DNA from: Oceanospirillum sp048268485
GTDB lineage: Bacteria; Pseudomonadota; Gammaproteobacteria; Pseudomonadales; Halomonadaceae
DNA length: 64,000 nt
Direction of reading: 5' to 3'
NCBI GenBank assembly: GCA_048268485.1
Contig: JBLWVL010000005.1
Span: forward strand, 62,001 to 126,000
Position numbers and translations under genes: made by a program. The stretch's first letter is position 1; each line of letters begins with the position of its first letter. Of this stretch, positions 26,601-35,136 are shown in pieces. The notes below the pieces were generated by a model. It saw only the letters and a program-made list of their open reading frames with translations. It was not told the DNA's origin and made no database searches.

Positions 26601-27172
26601 TACGTCGTTTTGCCCGTATGAGGCTGAGTGACCTGCAGGCCAGTCGTGAGACACAGAAACTGGCCGGGCTGATTATCGACATTCGCACGATGAAAAGTAA
26701 ACGTGGTGATACCATCGCTTTTATTACACTGGATGACAGGTCGGGGCGGATAGAGGTTTCTGTGTTTGGAGAGCTGTTTGAGGCGCATCGCAGTGAGCTG
26801 CAAAAAGATCGGCTGGTAGTTATTGAGGGTGACGTTAGCTTTGATGACTACTCAGGTAGTCTGAGAGTAAGGGCCAAGGCGGTAACCAGTTTATTGGCGG
26901 CCCGGGTTCGTTACTGTGAGAGTTTACAGTTGAGCTGGCGGCAGGAAGAGGTTGGCCGTAAACATCTAGACCTGCTACGAAGTAAGCTACAGCCTTTCAC
27001 TGTGACATCGCCGGATGAGGGGGTGGTTGTGGAAATTACCTACAGAAAACCGGAGGTCAGTGGCCGGGTGCGTCTCTCAGATCAGTGGCGGGTTGTGCCC
27101 AGTGATGAGCTGATTTACAGCCTGTATGATGGTTTTGGCCTGAAAAGTGTTCGCCTTTCCTATGGTGACTAA
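23690..27172 (+). CDS. dnaE: DNA polymerase III, alpha subunit
   Basis: DnaE is the replicative C-family polymerase. The start at 23690 (MNPSFVHLRIHTEYSLVDG) fits the family; 1160 residues is standard. In order there are an N-terminal PHP domain (about 5-270), the palm with the catalytic aspartates in MPDFDVDFCMDGRD (about residue 400), fingers, a beta-clamp-binding and helix-hairpin-helix region, and a C-terminal OB fold (about 970-1060). The ribosome site is only a weak GAGA. The identification is certain. Confidence 0.98.
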   Translation: MNPSFVHLRIHTEYSLVDGLVKIKKLPGKLEELKMPALGITDESNMFALVKFYKTMQGAGIKPISGADIWLENTTDPAKPYRMTLLAMNNTGYRNITELVSRGYLEGQHQGRNILKDEWLAEQSEGLIALSGAKEGEIGRLLVGGHYPEARTALQKWMQLFPGRFYLELQRTFRPDDELCVHESVKLASECQCPVVATNDVRFLEREDFWAHETRVCIGEGRALDDPHRNKSYSEEQYLKSQEEMAELFSDIPEALQNSVEIAKRCTIEVQLGKYFLPDFPIPEGMSMEDFFRKVSHDGLTERLEQLFDTHAKDFPQKEKIYRERLDFELETIISMGFPGYFLIVMDFIQWSKNNGVPVGPGRGSGAGSLVAYAQKITDLDPLEYDLLFERFLNPERVSMPDFDVDFCMDGRDRVIDYVAETYGRNAVSQIATFGTMAAKAVVRDVARAQGKPYGLADKLSKMIPFEVGMTLEKAYEQEEPLRDFLANDEDAGEIWEMALKLEGTVRGTGKHAGGVVISPTKLTDFSPIFCEEGGSSLVAQFDKDDVEAAGLVKFDFLGLRTLTIIDWAIKVMQDKGYTDFDIAKIPLDDQPTFELLQQGETTAVFQLESRGMKDLIKRLKPSCFEDIVALVALFRPGPLQSGMVDDFIKRKHNLEPVSYPHPDYNHDSLIPVLKPTYGIILYQEQVMQIAQVMAGYTLGGADMLRRAMGKKKPEEMAKQRGGFIEGCKNNNIDADLAGNIFDLVEKFAGYGFNKSHSAAYALVSYQTAYLKRHHPEAFMAAVLSTEMQNTDKVVTLVEECRHMKLPLTPPDVNAGDFKFTVNDDNEIVYGLGAIKGVGEGPIDSIVVARKEGGPFTDLFDFCGRTDSRKLNKRTVEALIRSGALDKLGPNRAVMLASLEDAFKAAEQSTVNANIGMMDMFGEIEAEQDTDPYEEYRHVRQWTDKERLKGEKDTLGIYLTGHPFDEYEAEVRRFARMRLSDLQASRETQKLAGLIIDIRTMKSKRGDTIAFITLDDRSGRIEVSVFGELFEAHRSELQKDRLVVIEGDVSFDDYSGSLRVRAKAVTSLLAARVRYCESLQLSWRQEEVGRKHLDLLRSKLQPFTVTSPDEGVVVEITYRKPEVSGRVRLSDQWRVVPSDELIYSLYDGFGLKSVRLSYGD

Positions 27173-27636
27173 TCTGTTTGCCTGATGCCTTCTGCGCCTC
27201 TATATATAAGCCTTTGCACTTATGCCTCTGTTTGAAACAGAGAATAGTGCTGAGATATATTCAGGGGTTACTGCTACAGGGGCGAAAAACAGACTTAAAG
27301 TAACAGAACGTGACTTTTCAGAAACGCTTTAGCCACTGGCAAAGGTTTTTTTTAGACGGTCTTTGCCGTAGTATTGTCGGTTTTAGATATAAGAATATTG
27401 TCGGTTTTGGATATAAAAGCATTGTCGGTTTTTAGACTTAGCTGCTTTTAACCTTGGCTTCAGGTGTATTTAAAGGTGCAAGCACCGGATACAGATGCTT
27501 TGCCGGGTTGTAAGGCGATAAAGTGTAATACCGGTGAAGCCGTATCAGCCGGGGCAGGATAAGACTTATTCACAGGCGCTCAGAAGGTGACTGTGTGCTT
27601 TTAATCATAAGCATAGAATTTTAATAGCGTGGACCT
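27173..27636. other. dnaE-accA intergenic region with repeats
   Basis: These 464 bases hold no gene. They contain a short hairpin near 27226-27242 (CTCTGT/ACAGAG), a 7-bp inverted repeat GGCAAAG/CTTTGCC at 27338-27367 spanning a T-run, a three-copy 24-base direct repeat at 27372-27443, and presumably the accA promoter. I cannot place that promoter reliably. Confidence 0.5.
27372..27443 (+). repeat. Three tandem copies of a 24-base repeat
   Basis: Copies start at 27372, 27396 and 27420, exactly 24 bases apart. Each begins with ATTGTCGGTTTT and continues with a GATATAA-like part; copies 1 and 2 match at 21 of 24 bases, copy 3 is weaker in its second half. The regular phasing suggests tandem protein-binding sites or a recent slippage repeat. 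Confidence 0.75.
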
Positions 27637-28608
27637 ATGAACCCCAACTATCTGGACTTTGAACAGCCTATTGCAGAGCTGGAAGCAAAAATTGATGAAT
27701 TACGTCTGGTTGGCAATGACAACGAGCTGAATATTTCAGAAGAGATCGGTCGTTTGCAGGAAAAAAGCCTCAAACTGATGGAGGATATCTTTTCTAATCT
27801 GACCCCCGCTCAGGTTGTTCAGCTGTCGCGTCATCCGCAGCGTCCTTACACGTTGGACTATGTTAATCATATTTTTACCGACTTCGATGAACTGCATGGT
27901 GATCGTAACTTTGCAGATGATGCGGCTCTGGTCGGCGGTATTGCGCGCCTGGATGACAAGCCTGTGATGATTATCGGTCACCAGAAAGGCCGCTCCGTCA
28001 AAGAAAAGGTACATCGTAATTTTGGTATGCCGCGTCCGGAAGGTTACCGTAAAGCCTGCCGACTAATGGAGATGGCAGAGCGTTTTAAAATGCCGATTCT
28101 GACCTTTATTGATACGCCGGGAGCATACCCGGGTATTGATGCGGAGGAGCGCGGTCAGAGTGAAGCTATTGCTTATAACCTGGCGGTTATGTCCCGGCTT
28201 GAAACACCAATTATCTCTACGGTTATTGGTGAAGGTGGCTCTGGTGGTGCACTGGCGATTGGTGTTTGCGATGAGCTGATTATGCTGAAAAATTCTATCT
28301 ACTCAGTGATTTCACCGGAAGGTTGTGCGTCAATTCTGTGGAAGAGTGCAGAACGTGCAAGTGATGCGGCAGAGTCAATGGGTGTTACCGCGCCTCGTCT
28401 GCATCATCTGGGGCTTGTGGATCGCCTGATCGAAGAGCCTCTGGGTGGTGCTCACCGTAACGCCGAGAAAGTCGCAGCAGATCTGAAACTGCAGCTACTG
28501 GAGACACTGGACCGCCTTAATGGCATGAGTCGTGAGCAGCTGGTTGAGCGTCGCTATGAACGCCTGATGTCTTACTATGCGGGTAACCCCGAACTCGGTA
28601 ACTGGTAA
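27637..28608 (+). CDS. accA: Acetyl-CoA carboxylase carboxyltransferase, alpha subunit
   Basis: AccA with AccD transfers CO2 from carboxybiotin to acetyl-CoA, the committed step of fatty acid synthesis. The 323 residues show the crotonase-like fold with the acetyl-CoA binding motifs FIDTPGAYPGIDAEERGQSE and IGEGGSGGALAIG. It has its own long upstream region and is followed by a strong terminator, so it is probably monocistronic. Confidence 0.97.
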   Translation: MNPNYLDFEQPIAELEAKIDELRLVGNDNELNISEEIGRLQEKSLKLMEDIFSNLTPAQVVQLSRHPQRPYTLDYVNHIFTDFDELHGDRNFADDAALVGGIARLDDKPVMIIGHQKGRSVKEKVHRNFGMPRPEGYRKACRLMEMAERFKMPILTFIDTPGAYPGIDAEERGQSEAIAYNLAVMSRLETPIISTVIGEGGSGGALAIGVCDELIMLKNSIYSVISPEGCASILWKSAERASDAAESMGVTAPRLHHLGLVDRLIEEPLGGAHRNAEKVAADLKLQLLETLDRLNGMSREQLVERRYERLMSYYAGNPELGNW

Positions 28609-28676
28609 TAGCCGGTTAGCTGGCGTAGCCGAGTAAGATAAAGACCTGTCGGGTTTTTGGCCTGAGTGTCTGCAAA

Positions 28677-28714
28677 TGACCCCGTTAAGCCTGGCTTATC
28701 GGGGTTATTTTTTA
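28677..28714 (+). terminator. Rho-independent terminator after accA
   Basis: A 13-bp stem with one mismatch (ACCCCGTTAAGCC with GGCTTATCGGGGT) and a one-base or slightly larger loop is followed by TATTTTTTATC. It lies 70 bases after the accA stop and shows that tilS must start downstream of it. Confidence 0.9.
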
Positions 28715-28770
28715 TCTTCATTACTGAATTGAATCAGCTATCAACCTCTCTGTATACGCGGATCTGTAAC

Positions 28771-30198
28771 ATGCTGACTCTCGAACTGCTTGAAGGGTTA
28801 CCCGAACATAACCAGCTTTGGCTGGCGCTGAGTGGTGGGCTGGACTCCGTGGTTCTGCTGGATCTGGCTGCCAGGTATTGTGCCAGCCGACAGCAATCTC
28901 TGGAGGTGATCCATGTGCATCATGGCTTAAGTCCTAATGCGGATCGGTGGGCAGAACACTGTATGGAGCTTTGCCAACGATACCGGCAAGGCTTGTCGGT
29001 TTCGGTCCGTTGTCAGGTGGCTAAGGTGCAGCTGAATGGTACTTCCTCCATCGAAGAGCAGGCAAGAAAAGCGCGTTATCAGGTTTTTGAAGATTATTTG
29101 GCAAGCCATGATCTGATTCTGATGGCGCATCATGCTGATGATCAGCTGGAAACCATGCTGCTCAGGCTGATGCGCGGTGCAGGTGCTCAGGGCTTGTCTG
29201 GTATGCCGGTAGAGAGGGGACTGGGGCAGGGTAGGCTCTATCGGCCTTTATTAGCCATCGAGCGCTCAGAGCTTGAAGCCTATGCTGAAGAGAAAGCACT
29301 GAGCTGGGTTGAGGATGAGTCCAACCGGAGTGCCGAGTTTGACCGAAATTATCTGCGCCATGAGATAACCCCCCGTCTCAAGTCCCGCTGGCCAAATGTG
29401 TTAAAGGTCGCAGGGCGAAGTGCCCGGGTACTGTCGGATTCAGATCAGCTAAATCGTGATTTGGCGGAGATTGATCTGAAAAATGTAACCGCTTCCGCGA
29501 GTGCGCTTTTCTGCCCGGCGTTGCTTGGGCTATCACCGGAACGGCAGCGAAATTTGCTGCGCTTCTGGTTGCAGAAAGCGGGAATCCCGTCACCGGACTA
29601 TCGTCAGATTATGATCATTCTGGATGAGCTGGTATCGGCTCCGGATGATGCTCAGCCTCTTTTTCAGCGACCGCAATACGAGCTTCGCCGATATCGGGAC
29701 CAGCTAATACTTAGAATGAGTGGTACTGAGGCTCCGCCTGATGATCTGCATGCCTTGTATGATACGGAGCCGGTGAGTATTCGTCGTGAGGTCGTGGAAG
29801 CCGGTGGTACTGATCTTGTAAAAGAGGGGATTGCTTTTCGTATTGAGCCTATTCTCGGTGAGTACGAAGCTGGCACTGAATCGGTTACGGGGGGGGAGGC
29901 TCTGCAGTTACCACTGTCGGCTTCTCTCATTTTAGAACCCCGAAAAGGCGGAGAGTCACTTCGCCTGCCTCGACGGGGGGGCAAAGCACTGAAGAAGCTT
30001 CTGCAGGAAGCCTCTGTACCAGCCTGGTTACGGGATCAGGTCAGGCTATTCTGGCTGGAAAACAAAGATGGAGAGCGTCGGCTGATTGGTGCCTGGTCAC
30101 CGCAGGTGGCAGAGACTGGTATATTCTGGTGGGATATCAGTGTGTTAGAAGCAGATGAGAAGCGTGATATGCAATCTGTCGTTATCCGCCGGAAATAA
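28771..30198 (+). CDS. tilS: tRNA(Ile)-lysidine synthase
   Basis: TilS converts C34 of the CAU-anticodon tRNA-Ile to lysidine, which changes its decoding from AUG to AUA. The start at 28771 (MLTLELLEGLPEHNQLW) is downstream of the accA terminator; longer frames run through that terminator. The 475 residues begin with a PP-loop ATPase domain, SGGLDS at 21-26, then HHADDQLETMLLRLMRGAG, followed by the TilS linker and C-terminal domains. The ribosome site is weak. Confidence 0.94.
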   Translation: MLTLELLEGLPEHNQLWLALSGGLDSVVLLDLAARYCASRQQSLEVIHVHHGLSPNADRWAEHCMELCQRYRQGLSVSVRCQVAKVQLNGTSSIEEQARKARYQVFEDYLASHDLILMAHHADDQLETMLLRLMRGAGAQGLSGMPVERGLGQGRLYRPLLAIERSELEAYAEEKALSWVEDESNRSAEFDRNYLRHEITPRLKSRWPNVLKVAGRSARVLSDSDQLNRDLAEIDLKNVTASASALFCPALLGLSPERQRNLLRFWLQKAGIPSPDYRQIMIILDELVSAPDDAQPLFQRPQYELRRYRDQLILRMSGTEAPPDDLHALYDTEPVSIRREVVEAGGTDLVKEGIAFRIEPILGEYEAGTESVTGGEALQLPLSASLILEPRKGGESLRLPRRGGKALKKLLQEASVPAWLRDQVRLFWLENKDGERRLIGAWSPQVAETGIFWWDISVLEADEKRDMQSVVIRRK

Positions 30199-30334
30199 AC
30201 TTTCGTCACCTCTGCAATGAAGGGTACAGGCGTATAACCGATATTACTGATGTTGTCTGGCAGGTGTATTGAAAACTGCACATATTATTTTATTCAATGA
30301 TCCGGTTTTTCTTAATGAATTGCCGCCTTCTGAA

Positions 30335-30363
30335 TTGTGAAGGGCAAGGCCTTCTGGTATCCT
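30335..30363 (+). promoter_or_regulatory. Candidate pyrG promoter
   Basis: TTGTGA (30335-30340) and TATCCT (30358-30363) are spaced by 17 bases, each matching four of six sigma-70 consensus positions. They lie about 105 bases before the pyrG ATG. Confidence 0.4.
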
Positions 30364-30468
30364 GCACTCCCATCTATTTTTGTACTTATGACGCGTAATT
30401 TTACACGGGTCAGGCACAAGAATGAGTACCCCCCTTCTTTCTTATTTGCAGCATAAAACAGGTTATCC

Positions 30469-32106
30469 ATGACGCGATATATCTTCGTCACAGGTGGTGT
30501 TGTTTCTTCTTTAGGGAAAGGCATTGCCTCCGCATCTCTGGCCGCTATTCTTGAGGCTCGTGGTCTGAAAGTTACCATGCTGAAGCTGGATCCGTATATC
30601 AACGTTGATCCGGGCACCATGAGCCCTTTCCAGCACGGTGAAGTTTTTGTGACGGAAGACGGCGCAGAGACTGACCTTGACCTCGGTCACTACGAGCGCT
30701 TCATTCGTACCAAGATGACTCAGCGTAACAACTTTACAACCGGCCGTGTTTACGAGCACGTACTGCGTAAAGAGCGCCGCGGTGACTATCTGGGTGGTAC
30801 CGTTCAGGTTATTCCTCATATCACCAATGAGATCAAGGATCGTGTGATTGCCGGTGCTGAAGGCTGCGATGTAGCACTGGTTGAGATCGGCGGCACCGTG
30901 GGTGATATTGAGTCTCAGCCGTTTCTGGAAGCAGTACGCCAGCTGAAGGTTGAAGTGGGTTCTGACCGCGCAATGTTTATGCATCTGACCCTGGTGCCTT
31001 ACATCAAGACCGCTGGTGAGACGAAGACCAAGCCAACTCAGCACTCGGTCAAAGAGCTGCGCTCTATCGGTATTCAGCCGGATATTCTGGTGTGCCGTTC
31101 AGAAGTTGCTATCGAGGCGAATGAGCGTCGTAAGATCTCCATGTTTACTAATGTGGATGAGAAAGCGGTTATCTCTCTGGAAGATGCGGATACGATCTAC
31201 CGTATTCCAAGCATGCTGCACGCTCAGAATCTGGATGAGATCGTGGTTAAGCGTTTTGGCCTGCAGTGCCCTCCGGCAGACCTGTCAGAATGGGTTGCCG
31301 TGGCTGATGCCAAGCTAAACCCTCTGAAGAGTATCAACATCGCCATGGTCGGTAAGTACATGGAGCTGCTGGATGCTTACAAGTCTCTGATCGAAGCGAT
31401 TGACCATGCAGGTATTAAGAACCGTACTAAGGTTAATATCGAATATATCGATTCTGAAGATATTGAGCATAATGGTACTGACCGTCTGAAAGATAAAGAC
31501 GCGATTTTGGTTCCGGGTGGTTTCGGTGAACGCGGTGTTGAAGGCAAGATTATGACCGCCCAGTATGCCCGTGAAAATAATATTCCTTATCTGGGTATCT
31601 GTCTGGGTATGCAGGTTGCGGTGATTGAATATGCCCGTAACGTAGCCGGTATGGCAGATGCGCACTCCACAGAATTTACCCACGATACAACCCATCCGGT
31701 TGTCGGTCTGATCACTGAGTGGGTGAACCCTGAAGGTAAGATCGAAGAGCGTGATCACAGTTCCGATCTGGGTGGCACCATGCGCCTGGGTGCACAGGAT
31801 TGTAAGCTATTGAAGGGTTCTAAGGCCCGTGAGGTTTACGGTCAGGATGTGATTTTTGAACGTCACCGCCACCGTTATGAAGTCAATGATCAGTTTGTTG
31901 GCGATCTGGAAAAAGCGGGCCTGATTTTCTCCGGCCGTTCTGCTGATGAGTCTCTGGTTGAAGTGGTTGAGCTGAAAGATCACCCATGGTTTGTGGCTTG
32001 CCAGTTCCATCCTGAGTTTACCTCAACCCCGCGTGATGGCCATCCGCTGTTCACCGGTTTTGTCGAGGCGGGTCTCGCCAAAAAGGCTGCCTCACAGGAC
32101 AGCTAA
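30469..32106 (+). CDS. pyrG: CTP synthase
   Basis: PyrG aminates UTP to CTP with glutamine-derived ammonia. The 545 residues comprise an N-terminal synthase domain beginning RYIFVTGGVVSSLGKG and a C-terminal class I glutamine amidotransferase with the nucleophile cysteine in YLGICLGMQ and the His-Glu pair in CQFHPEF. In pseudomonads and relatives pyrG-kdsA-eno-ftsB is conserved. A terminator follows it here, so kdsA probably has its own transcript start. Confidence 0.98.
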   Translation: MTRYIFVTGGVVSSLGKGIASASLAAILEARGLKVTMLKLDPYINVDPGTMSPFQHGEVFVTEDGAETDLDLGHYERFIRTKMTQRNNFTTGRVYEHVLRKERRGDYLGGTVQVIPHITNEIKDRVIAGAEGCDVALVEIGGTVGDIESQPFLEAVRQLKVEVGSDRAMFMHLTLVPYIKTAGETKTKPTQHSVKELRSIGIQPDILVCRSEVAIEANERRKISMFTNVDEKAVISLEDADTIYRIPSMLHAQNLDEIVVKRFGLQCPPADLSEWVAVADAKLNPLKSINIAMVGKYMELLDAYKSLIEAIDHAGIKNRTKVNIEYIDSEDIEHNGTDRLKDKDAILVPGGFGERGVEGKIMTAQYARENNIPYLGICLGMQVAVIEYARNVAGMADAHSTEFTHDTTHPVVGLITEWVNPEGKIEERDHSSDLGGTMRLGAQDCKLLKGSKAREVYGQDVIFERHRHRYEVNDQFVGDLEKAGLIFSGRSADESLVEVVELKDHPWFVACQFHPEFTSTPRDGHPLFTGFVEAGLAKKAASQDS

Positions 32107-32119
32107 TTGTTACCCGATG

Positions 32120-32147
32120 CAAAAGCCCTTTTAATTAAGGGCTTTTG
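32120..32147 (+). terminator. Rho-independent terminator after pyrG
   Basis: AAAAGCCCTT and AAGGGCTTTT form a perfect 10-bp stem around a 6-base loop, followed by GTCTTTC. It lies 14 bases after the pyrG stop. Confidence 0.85.
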
Positions 32148-32224
32148 TCTTTCAGTTGCTGCAATCTTTTCTGTTGCAGGGCTGAAACACTCCGTTTTAT
32201 CGATATCTGACAGAGAGATGCATC

Positions 32225-33100
32225 ATGTCACAGCCTGATTCACCACAGGACAGTAACAAGGTTATTGAGTTCGCCGGTTTGCAGTGTGCTAACAACCTGC
32301 CCTTTGTGCTTTATGGTGGCATGAATGTTCTGGAATCCCGGGATATGGCGATGCAGATTGCTGAGCGTTATGTTGAAGTGACTCAGCGTCTGGGCATACC
32401 TTATGTCTTTAAGGCGTCTTTTGATAAAGCCAACCGCTCTTCGATCCACTCCTACCGTGGTCCGGGTCTGGAAAAAGGTCTGGAGATTCTGGCGGAAGTT
32501 AAGCAGCAGTTTAATGTACCTGTTATCACCGATCTGCACGAGCCGTATCAGGCTCAGCCTGTGGCGGAGGTGGCCGATGTCATTCAGCTGCCGGCTTTTC
32601 TGGCGCGTCAGACGGATCTGGTGCAGGCGATGGCGCAGACCGGAGCTGTTATCAACATTAAGAAGCCTCAGTTCACCAGCCCGGCTCAGATGGGCAATAT
32701 GGTAGAGAAGTTTGCTGAGTGTGGTAACGACAAAGTGATGGTCTGCGAGCGTGGCTCCAGCTTTGGTTACGACAATCTGGTTGTGGATATGTTGGGCTTT
32801 GATGTGATGCAGAAGGCCTGTAAAGGCGCACCACTGATTTTTGATGTCACCCATGCTCTGCAGTGTCGTGATCCTATGGGCGCGGCTTCCGGTGGTCGTC
32901 GTCATCAGGTGGCTCAGCTGGGCCGTGCCGGTATGGCGTTAGGGCTTGCTGGGCTTTTCCTTGAAGCGCACCCCGATCCTGAACAAGCCAAATGTGATGG
33001 TCCGTCGGCGTTGCCGCTGGCGCAGTTGGAGCCTTTTCTGGCTCAGATGAAAGCCATCGACGATCTGGTTAAAGACTTTGCCCCACTGGATATCCGATAA
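32225..33100 (+). CDS. kdsA: 3-deoxy-8-phosphooctulonate synthase
   Basis: KdsA condenses phosphoenolpyruvate with arabinose 5-phosphate to Kdo 8-phosphate for the lipopolysaccharide inner core. The 291-residue TIM-barrel protein shows KASFDKANRSSIHSYRGPGL, TDLHEPYQAQPVAEV, KKPQFTSPAQMGN and the FDVTHALQ metal/substrate region. The N-terminal ten residues are an extension beyond the usual start. The eno gene, which makes its PEP substrate, is next. Confidence 0.96.
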   Translation: MSQPDSPQDSNKVIEFAGLQCANNLPFVLYGGMNVLESRDMAMQIAERYVEVTQRLGIPYVFKASFDKANRSSIHSYRGPGLEKGLEILAEVKQQFNVPVITDLHEPYQAQPVAEVADVIQLPAFLARQTDLVQAMAQTGAVINIKKPQFTSPAQMGNMVEKFAECGNDKVMVCERGSSFGYDNLVVDMLGFDVMQKACKGAPLIFDVTHALQCRDPMGAASGGRRHQVAQLGRAGMALGLAGLFLEAHPDPEQAKCDGPSALPLAQLEPFLAQMKAIDDLVKDFAPLDIR

Positions 33101-33120
33101 TCCCGGGTATCAAGGTGTCC

Positions 33121-33160
33121 GCCGGTGATTTGCAGGTGCAGTTGACCGGCCTATTTTTTG
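33121..33160 (+). terminator. Terminator after kdsA
   Basis: GCCGGT and ACCGGC, with an inner TGCA/TGCA pairing, form a hairpin ending in CTATTTTTTG. It lies about 20 bases after the kdsA stop. Confidence 0.7.
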
Positions 33161-33289
33161 AACCGAGTGTTGCTTGACCAGAGGCTCTTTGAACAGAGTC
33201 TTTTGATTAAAGGTGACACTCTGCTCATTTTCAGTCATAGAACTAAATCGTTTCAGTTAAGAAATGACATTTTCTGGAGAAAAATCCAA

Positions 33290-34585
33290 ATGACAGCAAT
33301 CGTTGATATCAAAGCACTTGAAGTGCTTGATTCTCGTGGTAACCCAACGGTACAGGCCGAAGTAATTCTGGAGTCCGGTGTAAGCGCCCGTGCTTGCGCT
33401 CCCTCCGGTGCGTCTACCGGTTCCCGTGAAGCGCTGGAACTGCGTGATGGTGACAAAGGCCGCTACCTGGGTAAAGGTGTTCTGAAAGCCATTGAAGGTG
33501 TGAACACTACGATCCGTACCGCGCTGATCGGTATGGACGCTGCGGACCAGCGTGCGCTGGACAACAAAATGCTGGAACTGGATGGCACTGAAAACAAAGC
33601 CACTCTGGGCGCTAATGCGATTCTGGCAGTTTCTCTGGCAGCGGCTAAAGCAGCGGCAGCTGACAAAGGTATGCCGCTGTACGCACACATCGCAGAGATC
33701 AATGGTACTGCCGGTCAGTTCTCTATGCCTGTGCCTATGATGAACATCCTGAATGGTGGTGAGCACGCAGATAACAACGTTGATATCCAGGAGTTTATGG
33801 TTCAGCCGGTTAACTTCACCTCTTTCAACGAAGCACTGCGTTGCGGTACTGAGATCTTCCACGCGCTGAAAGCGGTTCTGAAAGCCAAAGGCCTGAACAC
33901 TGCGGTAGGGGACGAAGGTGGTTTCGCGCCTAACCTGGCATCTAACGAAGAAGCCCTGGTTGTGATCAAAGAAGCGATCAGCAATGCCGGTTACGAGCTG
34001 GGTAAAGACGTGACTCTGGCGCTGGACTGTGCAGCATCCGAGTTCTACAAAGATGGCAAATACGACCTGTCCGGTGAAGGCAAGGTTTTCGACGCAGAAG
34101 GCTTTGGTGATTACCTGGCTGCTCTGACTGAAAACTACCCGATTGTTTCTATTGAAGACGGTCTGGACGAGTCTGACTGGGATGGCTGGGCTTACCTGAC
34201 CCGCAAAATCGGTGATAAAGTTCAGCTGGTGGGGGATGATCTGTTCGTAACCAATACCAAGATCCTGTCCCGCGGTATTGAAGAAAGTATCGGTAATTCT
34301 ATCCTGATCAAATTTAACCAGATCGGTTCTCTGTCCGAAACGCTGGACGCGATCAAAATGGCGAAAGACGCAGGCTTTACTGCTGTTATTTCTCACCGTT
34401 CCGGTGAAACGGAAGACACCACCATTGCTGACCTGGCCGTAGGTACTGCAGCGGGTCAGATCAAGACCGGTTCTCTGTGCCGCTCTGACCGTGTTGCTAA
34501 GTACAACCGCCTGCTGGAAATCGCAGCTGAGCTGGGTGACAAAGCCGTTTACAACGGTCTGAAAGAGATCAAAGGTCAGGCTTAA
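33290..34585 (+). CDS. eno: Enolase
   Basis: Enolase interconverts 2-phosphoglycerate and PEP and is also a degradosome component in enterics. The start at 33290 (MTAIVDIKALEVLDSRGNPT) is preceded by TGGAG; the longer frame upstream crosses the kdsA terminator. The 431 residues include PMMNILNGGEHADNNVDIQE, VGDDLFVTN and SHRSGETEDTTIADLAVG. Codon use is strongly biased, as in a highly expressed gene, which produces a long reverse-strand shadow frame. A terminator follows. Confidence 0.98.
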   Translation: MTAIVDIKALEVLDSRGNPTVQAEVILESGVSARACAPSGASTGSREALELRDGDKGRYLGKGVLKAIEGVNTTIRTALIGMDAADQRALDNKMLELDGTENKATLGANAILAVSLAAAKAAAADKGMPLYAHIAEINGTAGQFSMPVPMMNILNGGEHADNNVDIQEFMVQPVNFTSFNEALRCGTEIFHALKAVLKAKGLNTAVGDEGGFAPNLASNEEALVVIKEAISNAGYELGKDVTLALDCAASEFYKDGKYDLSGEGKVFDAEGFGDYLAALTENYPIVSIEDGLDESDWDGWAYLTRKIGDKVQLVGDDLFVTNTKILSRGIEESIGNSILIKFNQIGSLSETLDAIKMAKDAGFTAVISHRSGETEDTTIADLAVGTAAGQIKTGSLCRSDRVAKYNRLLEIAAELGDKAVYNGLKEIKGQA

Positions 34586-34626
34586 TTCGCCGGTCAGACC
34601 TGAAACTTGTCTTTAGGGGCAAGTAA

Positions 34627-34657
34627 AAAGAGGGGAGCCTTAGGGTTCCCCTTTTTT
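34627..34657 (+). terminator. Rho-independent terminator after eno
   Basis: AAGAGGGGAGCC pairs with GGGTTCCCCTTTTTT with a small internal imperfection, giving a GC-rich hairpin with a T6 tail about 45 bases after the eno stop. Confidence 0.85.
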
Positions 34658-34755
34658 GTCGCTGCTTTTTCACTCATAATGCCTGTTTTCTCAACAGCCG
34701 GCACTTTTGCATTTTGCGGGTTCGATGGCTAACTATCGGGATACTGATCGAAACC

Positions 34756-35112
34756 ATGTTTCGTTTTCTGAATTTAATTTTGGTTGTACTGATTCTTCTC
34801 TTACAGGTTCGTCTGTGGTTTGGTGAAAGCAGTTTGCCGGAAACCTGGCAGCTGGAAAGCCGGATCGAAACCCGTAAAGCGGAAAATGCCGACCTGGCTA
34901 AGCGAAACGAAGCATTGGCAGCGGAGGTTGCTGATCTTCGCCGTGGCCTTGATGCTATTGAAGAGCGGGCTCGCTATGAATTAGGCATGGTTCGTCCCAA
35001 CGAGACTTTTTTTCTGTTAATTGATGAGCCTAAGCAGAACAGTAAAACAGTTTCTCCGGCAACAGATTTTCAGGCCGGCAGACCGAGTCAGCAGGAAGCG
35101 GTAAATCAGTGA
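34756..35112 (+). CDS. ftsB: Cell division protein FtsB
   Basis: FtsB is a small bitopic division protein that joins FtsL and FtsQ in the divisome. The start at 34756 (MFRFLNLILVVLILLLQVRL) gives 118 residues: one N-terminal membrane helix (about 4-20), then the coiled coil through about residue 65 with the conserved LWFG just after the helix, and the GMVRPNETFFLLID motif. The C-terminal 30 residues are a polar tail. Location between eno and ispD is conserved. Confidence 0.93.
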   Translation: MFRFLNLILVVLILLLQVRLWFGESSLPETWQLESRIETRKAENADLAKRNEALAAEVADLRRGLDAIEERARYELGMVRPNETFFLLIDEPKQNSKTVSPATDFQAGRPSQQEAVNQ

Positions 35113-35136
35113 GCGAAGACAGAGACAGAATCCGCC

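Noticed and set aside
27372..27443. CRISPR array
   Set aside because: The three copies are contiguous direct repeats without spacers, and no cas genes are present.
28666..28770. N-terminal extension of TilS
   Set aside because: The extended frame is translated through the strong accA terminator.
33257..34396. 379-codon reverse-strand open frame over eno
   Set aside because: The enolase on the other strand is certain and codon-biased, which clears stops from the opposite strand.
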